Shown here: positions 7,519-17,237 of the stretch, in pieces
How positions within the stretch are numbered: the first letter of the stretch is position 1
Layout of the letters: the number at the start of each line of letters is the position of its first letter
NCBI GenBank assembly: GCA_002369295.1
Contig: DFDR01000064.1
Span: 2,280-33,811 of the forward strand
Direction: 5' to 3'
Source of the DNA: Desulfovibrionaceae bacterium UBA3823
Lineage (GTDB): Bacteria > Desulfobacterota > Desulfovibrionia > Desulfovibrionales > Desulfovibrionaceae
DNA length: 31,532 nt
Program-made: the position numbers and the translations under genes
Notes under the pieces: generated by a model
What the model was told of the DNA's origin: nothing
The model's input: the letters and a program-made list of their open reading frames with translations, nothing else
Databases searched by the model: none

Positions 7519-8159
7519 CGCCGGCCAAGCAGCGCCCGGAAGTAGGGAGCGGCAAGCTCCCGCGCAACGGTCGTGGGTGCGGAGTGGCCGCTGCAGAGCA
7601 TGGTTTCGCCGGGGAGGGAGGCAATCTCTCCGGCAAGGCTCGCCGCAAGCGCGCGGGCATCGCCGCCCGGAAACTCCGGCGTGCCTGGAGCACCGCGGAA
7701 CACGGTGTCGCCAACGAAGGCCAGGCTGTCCTGCGCCGAATAGTAGAGGACGCTGTCCGGGGTGTGCCCGGGAACGGGCCTGGCTTCGAGGGCCAGCCTG
7801 CCCGCCGTGAACACGGGCCGGCTGGCGGCGTCGAAGTACGCCGCGCCCTCAAGGACGATGGCCGGACCGCAGGAGGCAGAAAGGTTCAGGAAGGGGTTGC
7901 GCGCGAGCTGCCTTCCCTCGGACGCCATGCGGACTGGGACGCCGAGCGCCTCGGCAAGGCGTCCGGCCGCGGCCATGTGGTCGAAGTGCCCATGCGTGAG
8001 GAGGATGTGCTCGACTGCGCAGCCGCTGGCCGCGATGGCGGCCAGAAGGCGTTCCGGTTCGGCGCCGGGATCGATCAGAAAGCCCCGTCCCGTGGCGTCG
8101 TCGGCATAGAGGTAGGCGTTGGTTTCGAAGACCCCGCGCACGGGGATGGTCTCAAGCAT
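7515..8159 (-). CDS. Metallo-beta-lactamase-fold hydrolase (glyoxalase II-like)
   Basis: This 214-residue protein has the HxHxDH metal site (LTHGHFDHMAAAG), VPGHTPDSVLYY, the bridging Asp in FVGDTVFRG, and a last His in CSGHSAPTT. This is the short glyoxalase II-like/YcbL-type group of thioester or related hydrolases; the substrate is unknown. The start is ATG 8159 with GGAGGA five bases upstream. The frame stays open upstream into frnE, but that is a shadow. It lies 100 bases downstream of frnE on the same strand, separated by a very stable hairpin, so it may be expressed from the frnE promoter with attenuation. Its TAG shares CTAG with the opposing hxlR stop. Confidence 0.9.
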   Translation of the reverse strand: MLETIPVRGVFETNAYLYADDATGRGFLIDPGAEPERLLAAIAASGCAVEHILLTHGHFDHMAAAGRLAEALGVPVRMASEGRQLARNPFLNLSASCGPAIVLEGAAYFDAASRPVFTAGRLALEARPVPGHTPDSVLYYSAQDSLAFVGDTVFRGAPGTPEFPGGDARALAASLAGEIASLPGETMLCSGHSAPTTVARELAAPYFRALLGRR

Positions 8160-8209
8160 GGATTCCTCCGCTAAGGACGTGCAGGCAGGGGGCGCCTTCA
8201 CGGGGACCC

Positions 8210-8250
8210 GGCCCAGCTGTCCCGCCCGCTTGCCGCAGGACAGCCGGGCC
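8210..8250 (-). promoter_or_regulatory. Stable hairpin between frnE-like gene and MBL gene
   Basis: On the minus strand a 13-base arm (8250-8238) pairs with 8222-8210 around a 15-base loop. The only non-Watson-Crick pair is a G-U wobble in minus-strand RNA; on the plus strand it would be an A-C mismatch. This suggests the structure matters in the frnE-MBL transcript. No T-run follows, so it looks more like an attenuator or 3'-end stabiliser than a standard terminator. Confidence 0.45.
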
Positions 8251-8259
8251 AGCGCCGCG

Positions 8260-8961
8260 CTAGCCGGCGCGTCCCTCGAAAAGGCATCCATCGGGCCCGC
8301 AGACCCTGCCGGCATGGACGCGGCCGCCATGCTCCTGGGCAAGCAGGCCGGCAATGGCGGAGCGCATTTCGGCGTAGGGAAGGCATCCCGGCATCGAAAG
8401 CCGGCTTTCGATGTAGAAATAGGGCACGCCATGGATGCCCATGCGCATGGCCTCCTCTTCGTCCCTGCGGACCTCCCCTGTGTAGGCGCCGGAGGAGAGC
8501 ATGGCCAGGGCGTCGTCCGCTCCGAGGCCCGCCTGCACGGCAATCCCTGCCAGAACCTGGCGGTCGGAGAGGACAAGGTTGTCCGCGAAATAGGCGGCAA
8601 AAAGCCGTTCGGCAATCTCGGGACGGCCCTGGTCCGCACCCCACTTGGCAAGCCTGTGCGCATCGAGCATGCAGCTGTACCTGGTCGAGGCGTAGTTGAA
8701 CGCAAGGCCCTCGCGGCGTCCGGCCTGGCTGATGCGCTCGATCTGCCAGGCGGCCTCCGCCGTGCTGAGCCCGTACTTTTTGGCAAAGCGGTCCTCCGTG
8801 CTCGAAACCACCTCGGGGCAGGCGCCGGGATCCAGCTCGAAGCTCTTCATGACGATGGAAACACCGCTTTCTGCGCGCAAGTCGCGAAGAACACGGCGCA
8901 GGCGCACTTCGCCGATGTAGCAGTAGGGACATGCAAAGTCAGACCAGATGCTGATGTGCAT
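8260..8961 (-). CDS. FrnE-like DsbA-family oxidoreductase
   Basis: This 233-residue protein has the FrnE/2-hydroxychromene-2-carboxylate isomerase-like DsbA fold. It shows the N-terminal thioredoxin strand ISIWSDFACPYCYIG with a CPYC redox motif at 11-14, an inserted helical domain, and the cis-Pro loop GIHGVPYFYIE. The usual SGAQP segment is changed to MPGCLP, adding a cysteine, and the C-terminus has a CGPDGC pair. No signal peptide is present, so it is cytosolic. FrnE homologues act in polyketide formation or oxidative-stress disulfide chemistry. ATG 8961 has GGAG seven bases upstream and an AT-rich control region behind it. Confidence 0.88.
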   Translation of the reverse strand: MHISIWSDFACPYCYIGEVRLRRVLRDLRAESGVSIVMKSFELDPGACPEVVSSTEDRFAKKYGLSTAEAAWQIERISQAGRREGLAFNYASTRYSCMLDAHRLAKWGADQGRPEIAERLFAAYFADNLVLSDRQVLAGIAVQAGLGADDALAMLSSGAYTGEVRRDEEEAMRMGIHGVPYFYIESRLSMPGCLPYAEMRSAIAGLLAQEHGGRVHAGRVCGPDGCLFEGRAG

Positions 8962-8978
8962 TGCCTTGCTCCTTTTTT

Positions 8979-8997
8979 AAGCATCTATTTTATGCTT
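8979..8997. promoter_or_regulatory. Dyad AAGCAT-N7-ATGCTT upstream of frnE-like gene
   Basis: The dyad is a perfect six-base inverted repeat 18 bases before the frnE start. A further TATGCT lies at 9025-9030. Its position suits a repressor operator, possibly for the nearby HxlR protein. The inverted repeat at the hxlR promoter has a different sequence, so a shared regulator is not supported. Confidence 0.35.
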
Positions 8998-9228
8998 GTT
9001 TTATAAAAAATTATTTTGTTTTGTTTATGCTGATTTTAACTGTTGTTTGAATCTCGGATGCGGACTTGTCAGCCGCCAGAACAGCTCCGCTTCCTTCGCT
9101 GACAGATATAGCATCGAAGCGATTTTTGGCAAGAACGCAAAAAATTTAGAGCCGCTCTCAAAAAATAGAGCAAAGCGATTCCGGAACCTTGCCCCCTGTC
9201 CCGCGTCCCTGAGGCCAGAGAAGACAGA

Positions 9229-9255
9229 AAAGCCCCGCAGGGCATGCGGGGCTTT
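9229..9255 (-). terminator. Intrinsic terminator of the M16 peptidase gene
   Basis: AAAGCCCCGC (9229-9238) and GCGGGGCTTT (9246-9255) form a perfect ten-base stem with a seven-base loop. Read on the minus strand the stem is followed by TTTTCTGTCTTCTC. It lies 36 bases past the stop of the M16 peptidase gene. Confidence 0.85.
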
Positions 9256-9290
9256 CCATGCAAAGGGCGTCCGCCCTGGCAGGAAGGGCG

Positions 9291-11981
9291 CTACGGCACG
9301 AGCTTCACCTCGTAGGGATCGACAAGATAGGTGCGGGCCGCCTTCTGCAGGTCTTCGGGCGTGAGCTCCCGCGTCTTGGCGATGAGATCCTTCTCCAGAT
9401 CGATGGGATTGCCCAGCGCGAGTTCGGAGGCCGCATCGCCGGCGCGGGAGCCGAGGCTCTGGCGGCCGCGGTAGTAGTCGCCTTCAAGGCCATTGCAGCC
9501 GGCTTCCAGGAGCTCCTTCGGCAGGGGCTTGTCCTTGAGGGCCTGGATGATGCGCGCAAAGCCCTCGCGGGCCTTGGCCACCTTGTCGGGCGTGGTGCCG
9601 ATGTAGAAGAGCATGAAGCCGCATTCGGGGCGGAAGCGGTTGGCCGCCGTCACGGTGTAGCCAAGGCCCTCCTCGTCGCGCATCTGCTTGAAGAGCAGGC
9701 CGCTCTGGCCGTCGAGCACGGCCTGGAGCAGGAGCAGGGCCGGCGCGTCGGGATGGGTGCGCTTCACGGTCGGATAGACGAGCATGAGATGGGCCTGGTT
9801 GCGGGCAGGCATGCTCAGGCCAAGCTCCTTGCCGGCGCCCCAGCCGGGCGCCTGGACGACGGGCTTCGCGTCCCTGGGCTTCGGCAGGGCCTTGGCGAAG
9901 GCAAGCACGTCGTCCTTCGAGAAGGACCCGGCAACGGCCAGCGTCCAGGGCTGGCCCTGCTGCAGCTTCCAGTAGGCCTGCACGTCCTTGCGGCCGAAGC
10001 GGTCCAGATTCTCGGGCGTGCCCAGGGGATCCATGCCGTAGGGATGGTCGGCGCCGAAGAGGAAGGGCGGCAGCTTCGAGGCGATGAGGCCCATGGGGCT
10101 GTCTGCGCGGCGCACGATGGCGGCCTTCATGTCGCGGGTGATGCGGGCGAGCTCCTTCTCGGGGAAGGCAGGCTTGTTCAGCATGAGCCGGATCAAGTGG
10201 AAGAGGTCTGCGCCGAAGCGGGAGGGCCCCGTCGCCTTGTAGCTGAAGGTCTGCAGGCCGGCGCTGGCGGAAAGGACGCTGGCGCGCTCGGCGAGATAGC
10301 GCTCCACGGCCTGGCGGTCCATGCCGCCGAAGCCTTCGGTGATCAGGTTCGCGCACAGGGAGGGCAGGCCCTGGTCGGCAGGCTTGATCAGGGCATTGCC
10401 GCCGGACTGGACAAGGGAGAGGGAAACGTAGGGCACGGTCTGGTCGGGAAGAAGCACGACCTGGCAGCCATTGCCCATGTCGACGACCTCCCGCTCGCCG
10501 GAAGCCCCGGCCTCGGCCTTGCCGGCGGCCGCCTTGGGCGCAGGCCAGGCCTCGTCGAGCATCTTCCCGAGATCGGGAAGCTTGGCCTGCTCGGGCGCCA
10601 GCACGACGACGCGGGCGCGCTCGGGACGGATCCAGCGGGCGTAGGTGCGGTAGATCTGGCCGAAGTCCACCTGCTTCTGGGCTGCGCGGATATTGATCTC
10701 GCCCTGGCGGCCGCCGAGCTCGAACTCAAGCAGGGCGCGCCAGGAAGCCAGGCCGTTGAGGGTCTCGGCCGCGCGGTCGAAGCTGTCCTCGAGGTTGAAC
10801 TTGGCCCGCGCCAGCTCCTTGGCCGTGAAGGCCGACATCTTGAGGCCGGCGAGATCCTTGACGAGGGAGGCGAAGAAGGGCTCCACCTTGTCTGCGTCGA
10901 GGGTGGCGGTCACCGTGAACATGCCGGCATTGGCGAAGCTCATGTTCGAGACGCTGATGCTGTCCACGAGGCGCTTTTCGAGCCGGTACTTGCGCTCGAA
11001 CCAGGAGGTGCCGTCGCCGGCCATGAGGTAGCTCAGGACGTCGAGGTCGAGGCTTGCCAGATCCCGGATGCCGGGCACGGCGAAGGAGATGCCGAGGTAG
11101 ACCTTCTTCCAGGCGCCCTTGACCACTTCGACGCGCTTTTCCGCCGGGGGAAGCGAAGCGACGTCCACGGGCTCGTCGGCAGGCAGGAAGCCGTTGCCGG
11201 CGTGCGGGGCGAAGCTCTTCTCGACGTAGGCGGCCACGGCGTCCATGTCGATGTCGCCGGCCACCACGAGCAGCATGTTCTGGGGCTGGTACCAGCGTTC
11301 GATGTAGCCCTGCAGGCTCTCGCGGGTGACAGCGCGCACAGTCTCCCGGGTGCCGATGATGGGATGGCCGTAGGGGGTGCCGGCAAGCGTGGCGCCCTGC
11401 ATGGCCAGGAAGAGGCGCTGCTGGGGATTGTCCTCGTTGCCTTCGAGCTCGGAAATGATGACGGGCTTCTCGTTCTCGAGCTCCATGGGATCGAGGGCGG
11501 GGCTGAAGGCCATGTCGCGGACCACGTCGATGCCGGTCTGCCAGTGCCTGGCCGGCATGTCGGTCACGTAGCAGGTCTTGTCGAAGCTGGTGTAGGCGTT
11601 GAGGTAGCCGCCCCGGGACTCGACGTCGCGGGCGACCTGGCCCTTGGGCCTTGTCGTCGTGCCTTTGAAGACCATGTGCTCGAGCACGTGGCTGATGCCG
11701 AACTGCTCAGGCGTCTCGTGGGTGGAGCCCGATCGGACGAAGAGGCGGGTGCAGACCAGGGGGAAGCGCTTGTCTTTCAGAAGATAGACGGAAAGTCCCG
11801 TGGGCAGGCGGAAGCGGCGCTCCTGGGAGGGCTGGACGGCCTCGGAGGGGGCTGCCTGAAGGGCCTGTCCGTTTCCGGCGGCAGCGGCAGGGGCTGGCCA
11901 GAGCAGGGCCATGGCAAGGGCGAAGGTGCAGAGGGGAGAGATGTTCACGTGGCGTCTCCAGTCGGGGAAGGTGTCGGGCAT
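9291..11981 (-). CDS. Exported M16-family zinc metallopeptidase (pitrilysin/insulinase type)
   Basis: From ATG 11981 the protein has 896 residues. An N-terminal signal (RRH, then a hydrophobic stretch to PAAAA near residue 35) suggests periplasmic export. The inverted zinc motif is H98-V-L-E-H102 (ISHVLEHMVFKG), with a distal Glu about 77 residues on in ISELEGNEDN. The second half is the inactive partner domain (YTVTAANRFRPE and neighbours), so one chain forms the whole peptidase clam shell, as in pitrilysin. It probably degrades peptides in the periplasm. The start is uncertain: GTG 11948 has the better ribosome binding site (GGAGA), but its signal would lack positive residues. It is divergent from rel and ends in a strong terminator. 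Confidence 0.9.
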   Translation of the reverse strand: MPDTFPDWRRHVNISPLCTFALAMALLWPAPAAAAGNGQALQAAPSEAVQPSQERRFRLPTGLSVYLLKDKRFPLVCTRLFVRSGSTHETPEQFGISHVLEHMVFKGTTTRPKGQVARDVESRGGYLNAYTSFDKTCYVTDMPARHWQTGIDVVRDMAFSPALDPMELENEKPVIISELEGNEDNPQQRLFLAMQGATLAGTPYGHPIIGTRETVRAVTRESLQGYIERWYQPQNMLLVVAGDIDMDAVAAYVEKSFAPHAGNGFLPADEPVDVASLPPAEKRVEVVKGAWKKVYLGISFAVPGIRDLASLDLDVLSYLMAGDGTSWFERKYRLEKRLVDSISVSNMSFANAGMFTVTATLDADKVEPFFASLVKDLAGLKMSAFTAKELARAKFNLEDSFDRAAETLNGLASWRALLEFELGGRQGEINIRAAQKQVDFGQIYRTYARWIRPERARVVVLAPEQAKLPDLGKMLDEAWPAPKAAAGKAEAGASGEREVVDMGNGCQVVLLPDQTVPYVSLSLVQSGGNALIKPADQGLPSLCANLITEGFGGMDRQAVERYLAERASVLSASAGLQTFSYKATGPSRFGADLFHLIRLMLNKPAFPEKELARITRDMKAAIVRRADSPMGLIASKLPPFLFGADHPYGMDPLGTPENLDRFGRKDVQAYWKLQQGQPWTLAVAGSFSKDDVLAFAKALPKPRDAKPVVQAPGWGAGKELGLSMPARNQAHLMLVYPTVKRTHPDAPALLLLQAVLDGQSGLLFKQMRDEEGLGYTVTAANRFRPECGFMLFYIGTTPDKVAKAREGFARIIQALKDKPLPKELLEAGCNGLEGDYYRGRQSLGSRAGDAASELALGNPIDLEKDLIAKTRELTPEDLQKAARTYLVDPYEVKLVP

Positions 11982-12310
11982 GGGCCTGAAGGGGGCGGCA
12001 TGCCTGCTGGAAGCATGTTTGCTGGAAGCAAGGATGCTGTGGACTTTTCCACAGCCCCACTGGAGCGTCAAGGCCGCCGGCCAGCCGCGCCAGCCCCGCC
12101 TCTTTCGCCTGTCCCGCCCTGCCTGCCCTGGCCTGGCTGCACCCGCCCGCCTGCCGGCGGCCCCTTGCCCCGGGCGCGCCAGCCTCCTGCGCTTGGCATC
12201 CGCCAGCGATCAGGATAACAGAAAGGCGAGCGCGGCCATGCCGACTGCGCGCCTTCGCCGTCTTCCTGCGCCGGATTCCGGGCCGGCACGCCTTACGCTG
12301 GGGGTTCACG
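11982..12310. other. Intergenic between M16 peptidase and rel: repeats, palindrome, probable rel promoter
   Basis: No gene is supported here. The stretch holds two copies of TGCTGGAAGCA (12005-12015 and 12020-12030), a perfect hairpin CTGTGGA-CTTT-TCCACAG (12037-12054), and a weak rel promoter candidate TTGGCA (12193-12198) with GATAAC (12214-12219) at a short 15-base spacing. GGGGG sits shortly before the rel start. TTTTCCACA in the hairpin resembles a relaxed DnaA box, which is not enough to call a binding site. Confidence 0.45.
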
Positions 12311-14497
<2,187 letters not shown>

Positions 14498-14522
14498 TCG
14501 TGCGCGCTTTCAAGGAGGCCCC

Positions 14523-15701
14523 ATGGAAAGCTTCACCTTCCACGTCCCCACGAAATTCGTCTTCGGCCGCGGCGCCGAAGGCAAGGCAGGCGAAGAGGCC
14601 AAGGCCCTCGGCGCCCGCAGGGCGCTCGTGCACTACGGCTCAGGCTCCTGCGTGCGCTCTGGCCTGCTCGCCAGAGTCGAGGCCAGTCTCCGGGATGCCG
14701 GCATCGAGACCGTCGCCCTCGGCGGCGTGGTTCCCAATCCCCGGCTCGGCCTCGTCAAGGAGGGCGCGGCCCTCGCCCGGAAGGAACGGGTCGATCTCGT
14801 GCTTGCCGTGGGCGGGGGCTCGGTCATCGACTCCGCCAAGGGCATAGCCGCAGGCGCCCTGGACGAAGGCGAGATCTGGGACTTCTACGAGCGCACGCGC
14901 GTTCCGCAGAAGGCCCTTCCCGTGGGCTGCGTGCTCACCATCGCCGCCGCCGGCTCCGAGAGCTCCTGGGCCAGCGTCGTCACCCGCGAGGACGGCCGCA
15001 AGCGCTCCCTCCACGCCGAAGCGGTCAAGCCGAAGTTCGCCCTGCTCAACCCCGAGCTCACCTTCACCCTGCCCCCCTTCCAGACGGCCTCCGGCGCGGC
15101 CGACATGATGGCCCACGTGCTCGAGCGCTACTACAGCCCCTCTGCCGGCGTGGACCTCACGGACAGGCTCTGCGAGGGCATCCTGCTCTCGATCCTGGAA
15201 AACCTGCCCCGCGCCCTCAAGGACCCGGCGGACTACGACGCCCGCGCCAACCTCATGTGGGCCGGCACCATAGCCCACAACAACACCTGCGGCATCGGCC
15301 GCGTCCAGGACTGGGGCAGCCATGCCCTGGAGCACGAGCTCTCGGGCCTCTACGACTGCGCCCACGGCGCAGGCCTTGCCGTCGTCTTCCCGGCCTGGAT
15401 GCGCTATGCCGTGGAGCATGCCGGCGGAGCCGCGCGCACGGCCCAGCTCGCCGTCCGCGTCTTCGGCGTCGATCCCAGGGCCGGCACCGAGTCCGGGCGC
15501 GCCCTGGAGGGCATAGCCCGCTTCAAGGCCTTCCTCGAGTCCTGCGGCCTGCCGACCTCCTTCAAGGCCCTGGGCGCGAAGCGGGAGGACATTCCCCGCC
15601 TCGTCGACATGCTCGAGCCCGAACGGCGCACCATAGGCCAGTTCCTGCGCCTCGACAGGCAGACGGCAACGGCCGTCTACGAACTCTGCTGCCAGGACTA
15701 G
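14523..15701 (+). CDS. Iron-containing alcohol dehydrogenase, YqhD/BDH type
   Basis: This 392-residue group III alcohol dehydrogenase has the cofactor motif AVGGGSVIDSAKG at 95-107. Metal ligands fall at D194, H198, H267 and H281 (GAADMMAHVLE, SHALEHELSG, DCAHGAGLA), the same numbers as in YqhD and Clostridium BDH. An N-terminal YGSGS loop at 38-42, where an Asp would disfavour NADPH, fits NADPH use. It probably reduces aldehydes to alcohols in the cytosol, for detoxification or fermentation; the natural substrate is unknown. A strong AAGGAGG precedes ATG 14523. It may be co-transcribed with rel and ends in a large hairpin at 15714-15752. Confidence 0.93.
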   Translation: MESFTFHVPTKFVFGRGAEGKAGEEAKALGARRALVHYGSGSCVRSGLLARVEASLRDAGIETVALGGVVPNPRLGLVKEGAALARKERVDLVLAVGGGSVIDSAKGIAAGALDEGEIWDFYERTRVPQKALPVGCVLTIAAAGSESSWASVVTREDGRKRSLHAEAVKPKFALLNPELTFTLPPFQTASGAADMMAHVLERYYSPSAGVDLTDRLCEGILLSILENLPRALKDPADYDARANLMWAGTIAHNNTCGIGRVQDWGSHALEHELSGLYDCAHGAGLAVVFPAWMRYAVEHAGGAARTAQLAVRVFGVDPRAGTESGRALEGIARFKAFLESCGLPTSFKALGAKREDIPRLVDMLEPERRTIGQFLRLDRQTATAVYELCCQD

Positions 15702-15713
15702 CGGCAGCCCGGC

Positions 15714-15752
15714 GGGGACGGCGGCGGCCTGCGGGCCAGGGCCGTCCCCTTT
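15714..15752 (+). terminator. Intrinsic terminator after alcohol dehydrogenase gene
   Basis: GGGGACGGC (15714-15722) pairs perfectly with GCCGTCCCC (15741-15749), and a small GGCC/GGCC helix can form in the loop. TTTCCC follows. It is very stable with a short T-run. Confidence 0.65.
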
Positions 15753-15821
15753 CCCGCCCCACGACACCGAACGCGCCCTGCCCGGCACCGGCCGCAGGCG
15801 CGGCGCCACGAGGACCTATCC

Positions 15822-16874
15822 ATGGCACGCATACTCTACGGCATCCACGGCACCGGCCACGGCCACGCCATGCGCGGCCTCACCATAGCCCGCCGCCTGC
15901 GCCAGCACGAATTCCTCTTCGTCGCCAGCGACGACGCCCCCGCCGTCCTGGAGCCGGAGTTCAGCGTGCACCGCATCCCGAACCTCGGCACGGTGTTCAA
16001 GAACTACAAGGTGGATTTCGCGGCCACCGCGGCACGGGCCCTGCCCCTGCTCCTGCACAGGAAGCGCTGGATACGGGAGGTGGGCGATCTCATCCACGCC
16101 TTCGAGCCCGATGCCTGCATGACGGACCTCGAGTACTTCGTTCCCAGGGCTGCCGAGCGGGCCGGCATCCCCTGCCTCACCCTGGACCACCAGCACGTCA
16201 TCACCTGCTGCAGGCACCGCATTCCGGAAAACCTGTGGTGGGACACCCTCGTCCAGGGCCTCACCCCCAAGTACCTCTTCCGCCCCACGGCCCACAACCT
16301 CATCGTCTCCTTCTACCAGCCGCCGGTGCTGCCCCGCTACAACGCCCGGGTCGTGCCGCCCATCCTGCGGGAAAAGGTGCTGGCCGCCAGGCCCTCCAAC
16401 GAGGGGCACGTCGTCGTCTACCAGAGCAACTCCATGCACGCAGGCCTCATCGCCTTCCTCAAGGCGGCCACGGAGCGCACCTGCTACGTCTACGGCTACA
16501 GCCGCACGGAAGGCCGGGACGGCAACGTCGTCTTCATGCCGAAGAGCGAAGACGGCTTCCTGGAAAAGCTCGCCTCCTGCGCCTACGTGGTCATGGGCGG
16601 CAGCCACACCCTCATGACCGAGGCCCTGCACCTCGGCAAGCCCATTTTCAGCCTGCCCCTCAAGGCCATGGTAGAGCAGCGCTACAACGCCCTCTACCTG
16701 GAGCAGCTGGGCTACGGCATGCAGGCCGACATGCTCAGGCTCGATCCCGGCCTGCTCAAGGCCTTCGAATTCAGGCTGGACGAGTACCGCTCGCGCATCG
16801 CCGAGGGCAGCTTCTGCGGCAACGAGGCCGTCTTCAGCGCCGTGGACAGCTTCATCCGGACCGGACGGCTGTAG
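15822..16874 (+). CDS. Glycosyltransferase-like protein of the MJ1255 group (GT-B fold)
   Basis: This 350-residue protein begins MARILYGIHGTGHGHAMRG, the glycine/histidine-rich N-terminal loop of the MJ1255 family and MurG-like GT-B transferases. The donor-binding half contains VMGGSHTLMTEALHLGKP followed by SLPLKAMVEQRYNALYLEQLGYG, the usual nucleotide-sugar pocket with the family's Q-x-N-A segment. It likely transfers a sugar to a lipid or surface acceptor; neither donor nor acceptor can be told from sequence. No transmembrane segment is visible. ATG 15822 has GAGGACC-like bases upstream. It stands alone between two hairpins, with no other envelope genes nearby. Confidence 0.85.
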   Translation: MARILYGIHGTGHGHAMRGLTIARRLRQHEFLFVASDDAPAVLEPEFSVHRIPNLGTVFKNYKVDFAATAARALPLLLHRKRWIREVGDLIHAFEPDACMTDLEYFVPRAAERAGIPCLTLDHQHVITCCRHRIPENLWWDTLVQGLTPKYLFRPTAHNLIVSFYQPPVLPRYNARVVPPILREKVLAARPSNEGHVVVYQSNSMHAGLIAFLKAATERTCYVYGYSRTEGRDGNVVFMPKSEDGFLEKLASCAYVVMGGSHTLMTEALHLGKPIFSLPLKAMVEQRYNALYLEQLGYGMQADMLRLDPGLLKAFEFRLDEYRSRIAEGSFCGNEAVFSAVDSFIRTGRL

Positions 16875-17237
16875 GGCGCCCGCCGCAGGGAGTGCGCCAG
16901 AGGCCGGGCCGGCGGGCTTGCAACGATCTGGCAGCGGTCTGGCAGGGTGGGCGCTGCAGGGACTGCACCGCCGGCGCAGCGCCGGAGCGGAACGCTGTTC
17001 CAGTCCTGCGCAAGACCTGTCCGGTTCCATCCGGTTCCGGCAGCCGGGATGCGCGGCGCAGCCAGTCTTTTCATATATAGGCAAGGATTCCACTTTTCCA
17101 TTTTTCCGATCATTCCCTATTGAAACAATCCCTGTTTCTTGTATAATCCCTTATGCTGTTGCTCACGTCCAGCGGTGGATTCTGAGCCACGGCACGGCCA
17201 CAGCCGGTCGCACCTCACGCTTGCAGCAGGGGATTTC
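16875..17237. other. Intergenic leader of the SNF2 helicase gene: weak terminator, hairpin, promoter
   Basis: GCCCGCCG (16878-16885) pairs with CGGCGGGC (16910-16917) and may end the glycosyltransferase transcript. CCGGCGC-A-GCGCCGG (16971-16985) is a second palindrome, and TCTGGCAG occurs twice near 16930. Bases 17070-17160 are unusually AT-rich and hold the promoter at 17120-17147. I see no gene. Confidence 0.5.
17120..17147 (+). promoter_or_regulatory. Sigma-70 promoter of the SWIM-SNF2 helicase gene
   Basis: TTGAAA (17120-17125) and a perfect TATAAT (17142-17147) are 16 bases apart in an AT-rich patch. Transcription would start near 17154, leaving a leader of about 84 bases before ATG 17238. 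This is one of the best promoter matches in the window. Confidence 0.8.

Larger units (their letters stand above)
8962..9290. other. Intergenic: AT-rich frnE control region plus M16 terminator; no gene seen
   Basis: Bases 8970-9050 are strikingly AT-rich against the high-GC background and probably hold the minus-strand frnE promoter. I could not fix a -35/-10 pair with confidence; TAAAAT-like hexamers occur within the dyad. Within it AAGCAT (8979-8984) and ATGCTT (8992-8997) form a six-base dyad with a seven-base spacer, directly upstream of the ribosome binding site. The rest holds only the terminator at 9229-9255. Confidence 0.5.

Noticed and set aside
7515..8786. Fusion of the MBL hydrolase to an N-terminal domain of about 200 residues
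   Set aside because: The extra part is frnE read in the wrong frame; ATG 8159 has a good ribosome binding site.
9258..12218. A 986-codon open frame on the plus strand opposite the M16 peptidase gene
   Set aside because: It is the antisense shadow of a gene with strong GC third-position bias; its translation is low-complexity Gly/Ala/Leu/His and the minus strand has a clear peptidase with motifs and a terminator.
17139..17237. Earlier start for the SNF2 helicase
   Set aside because: It would place the start codon inside the -10 region and before the predicted transcript start.
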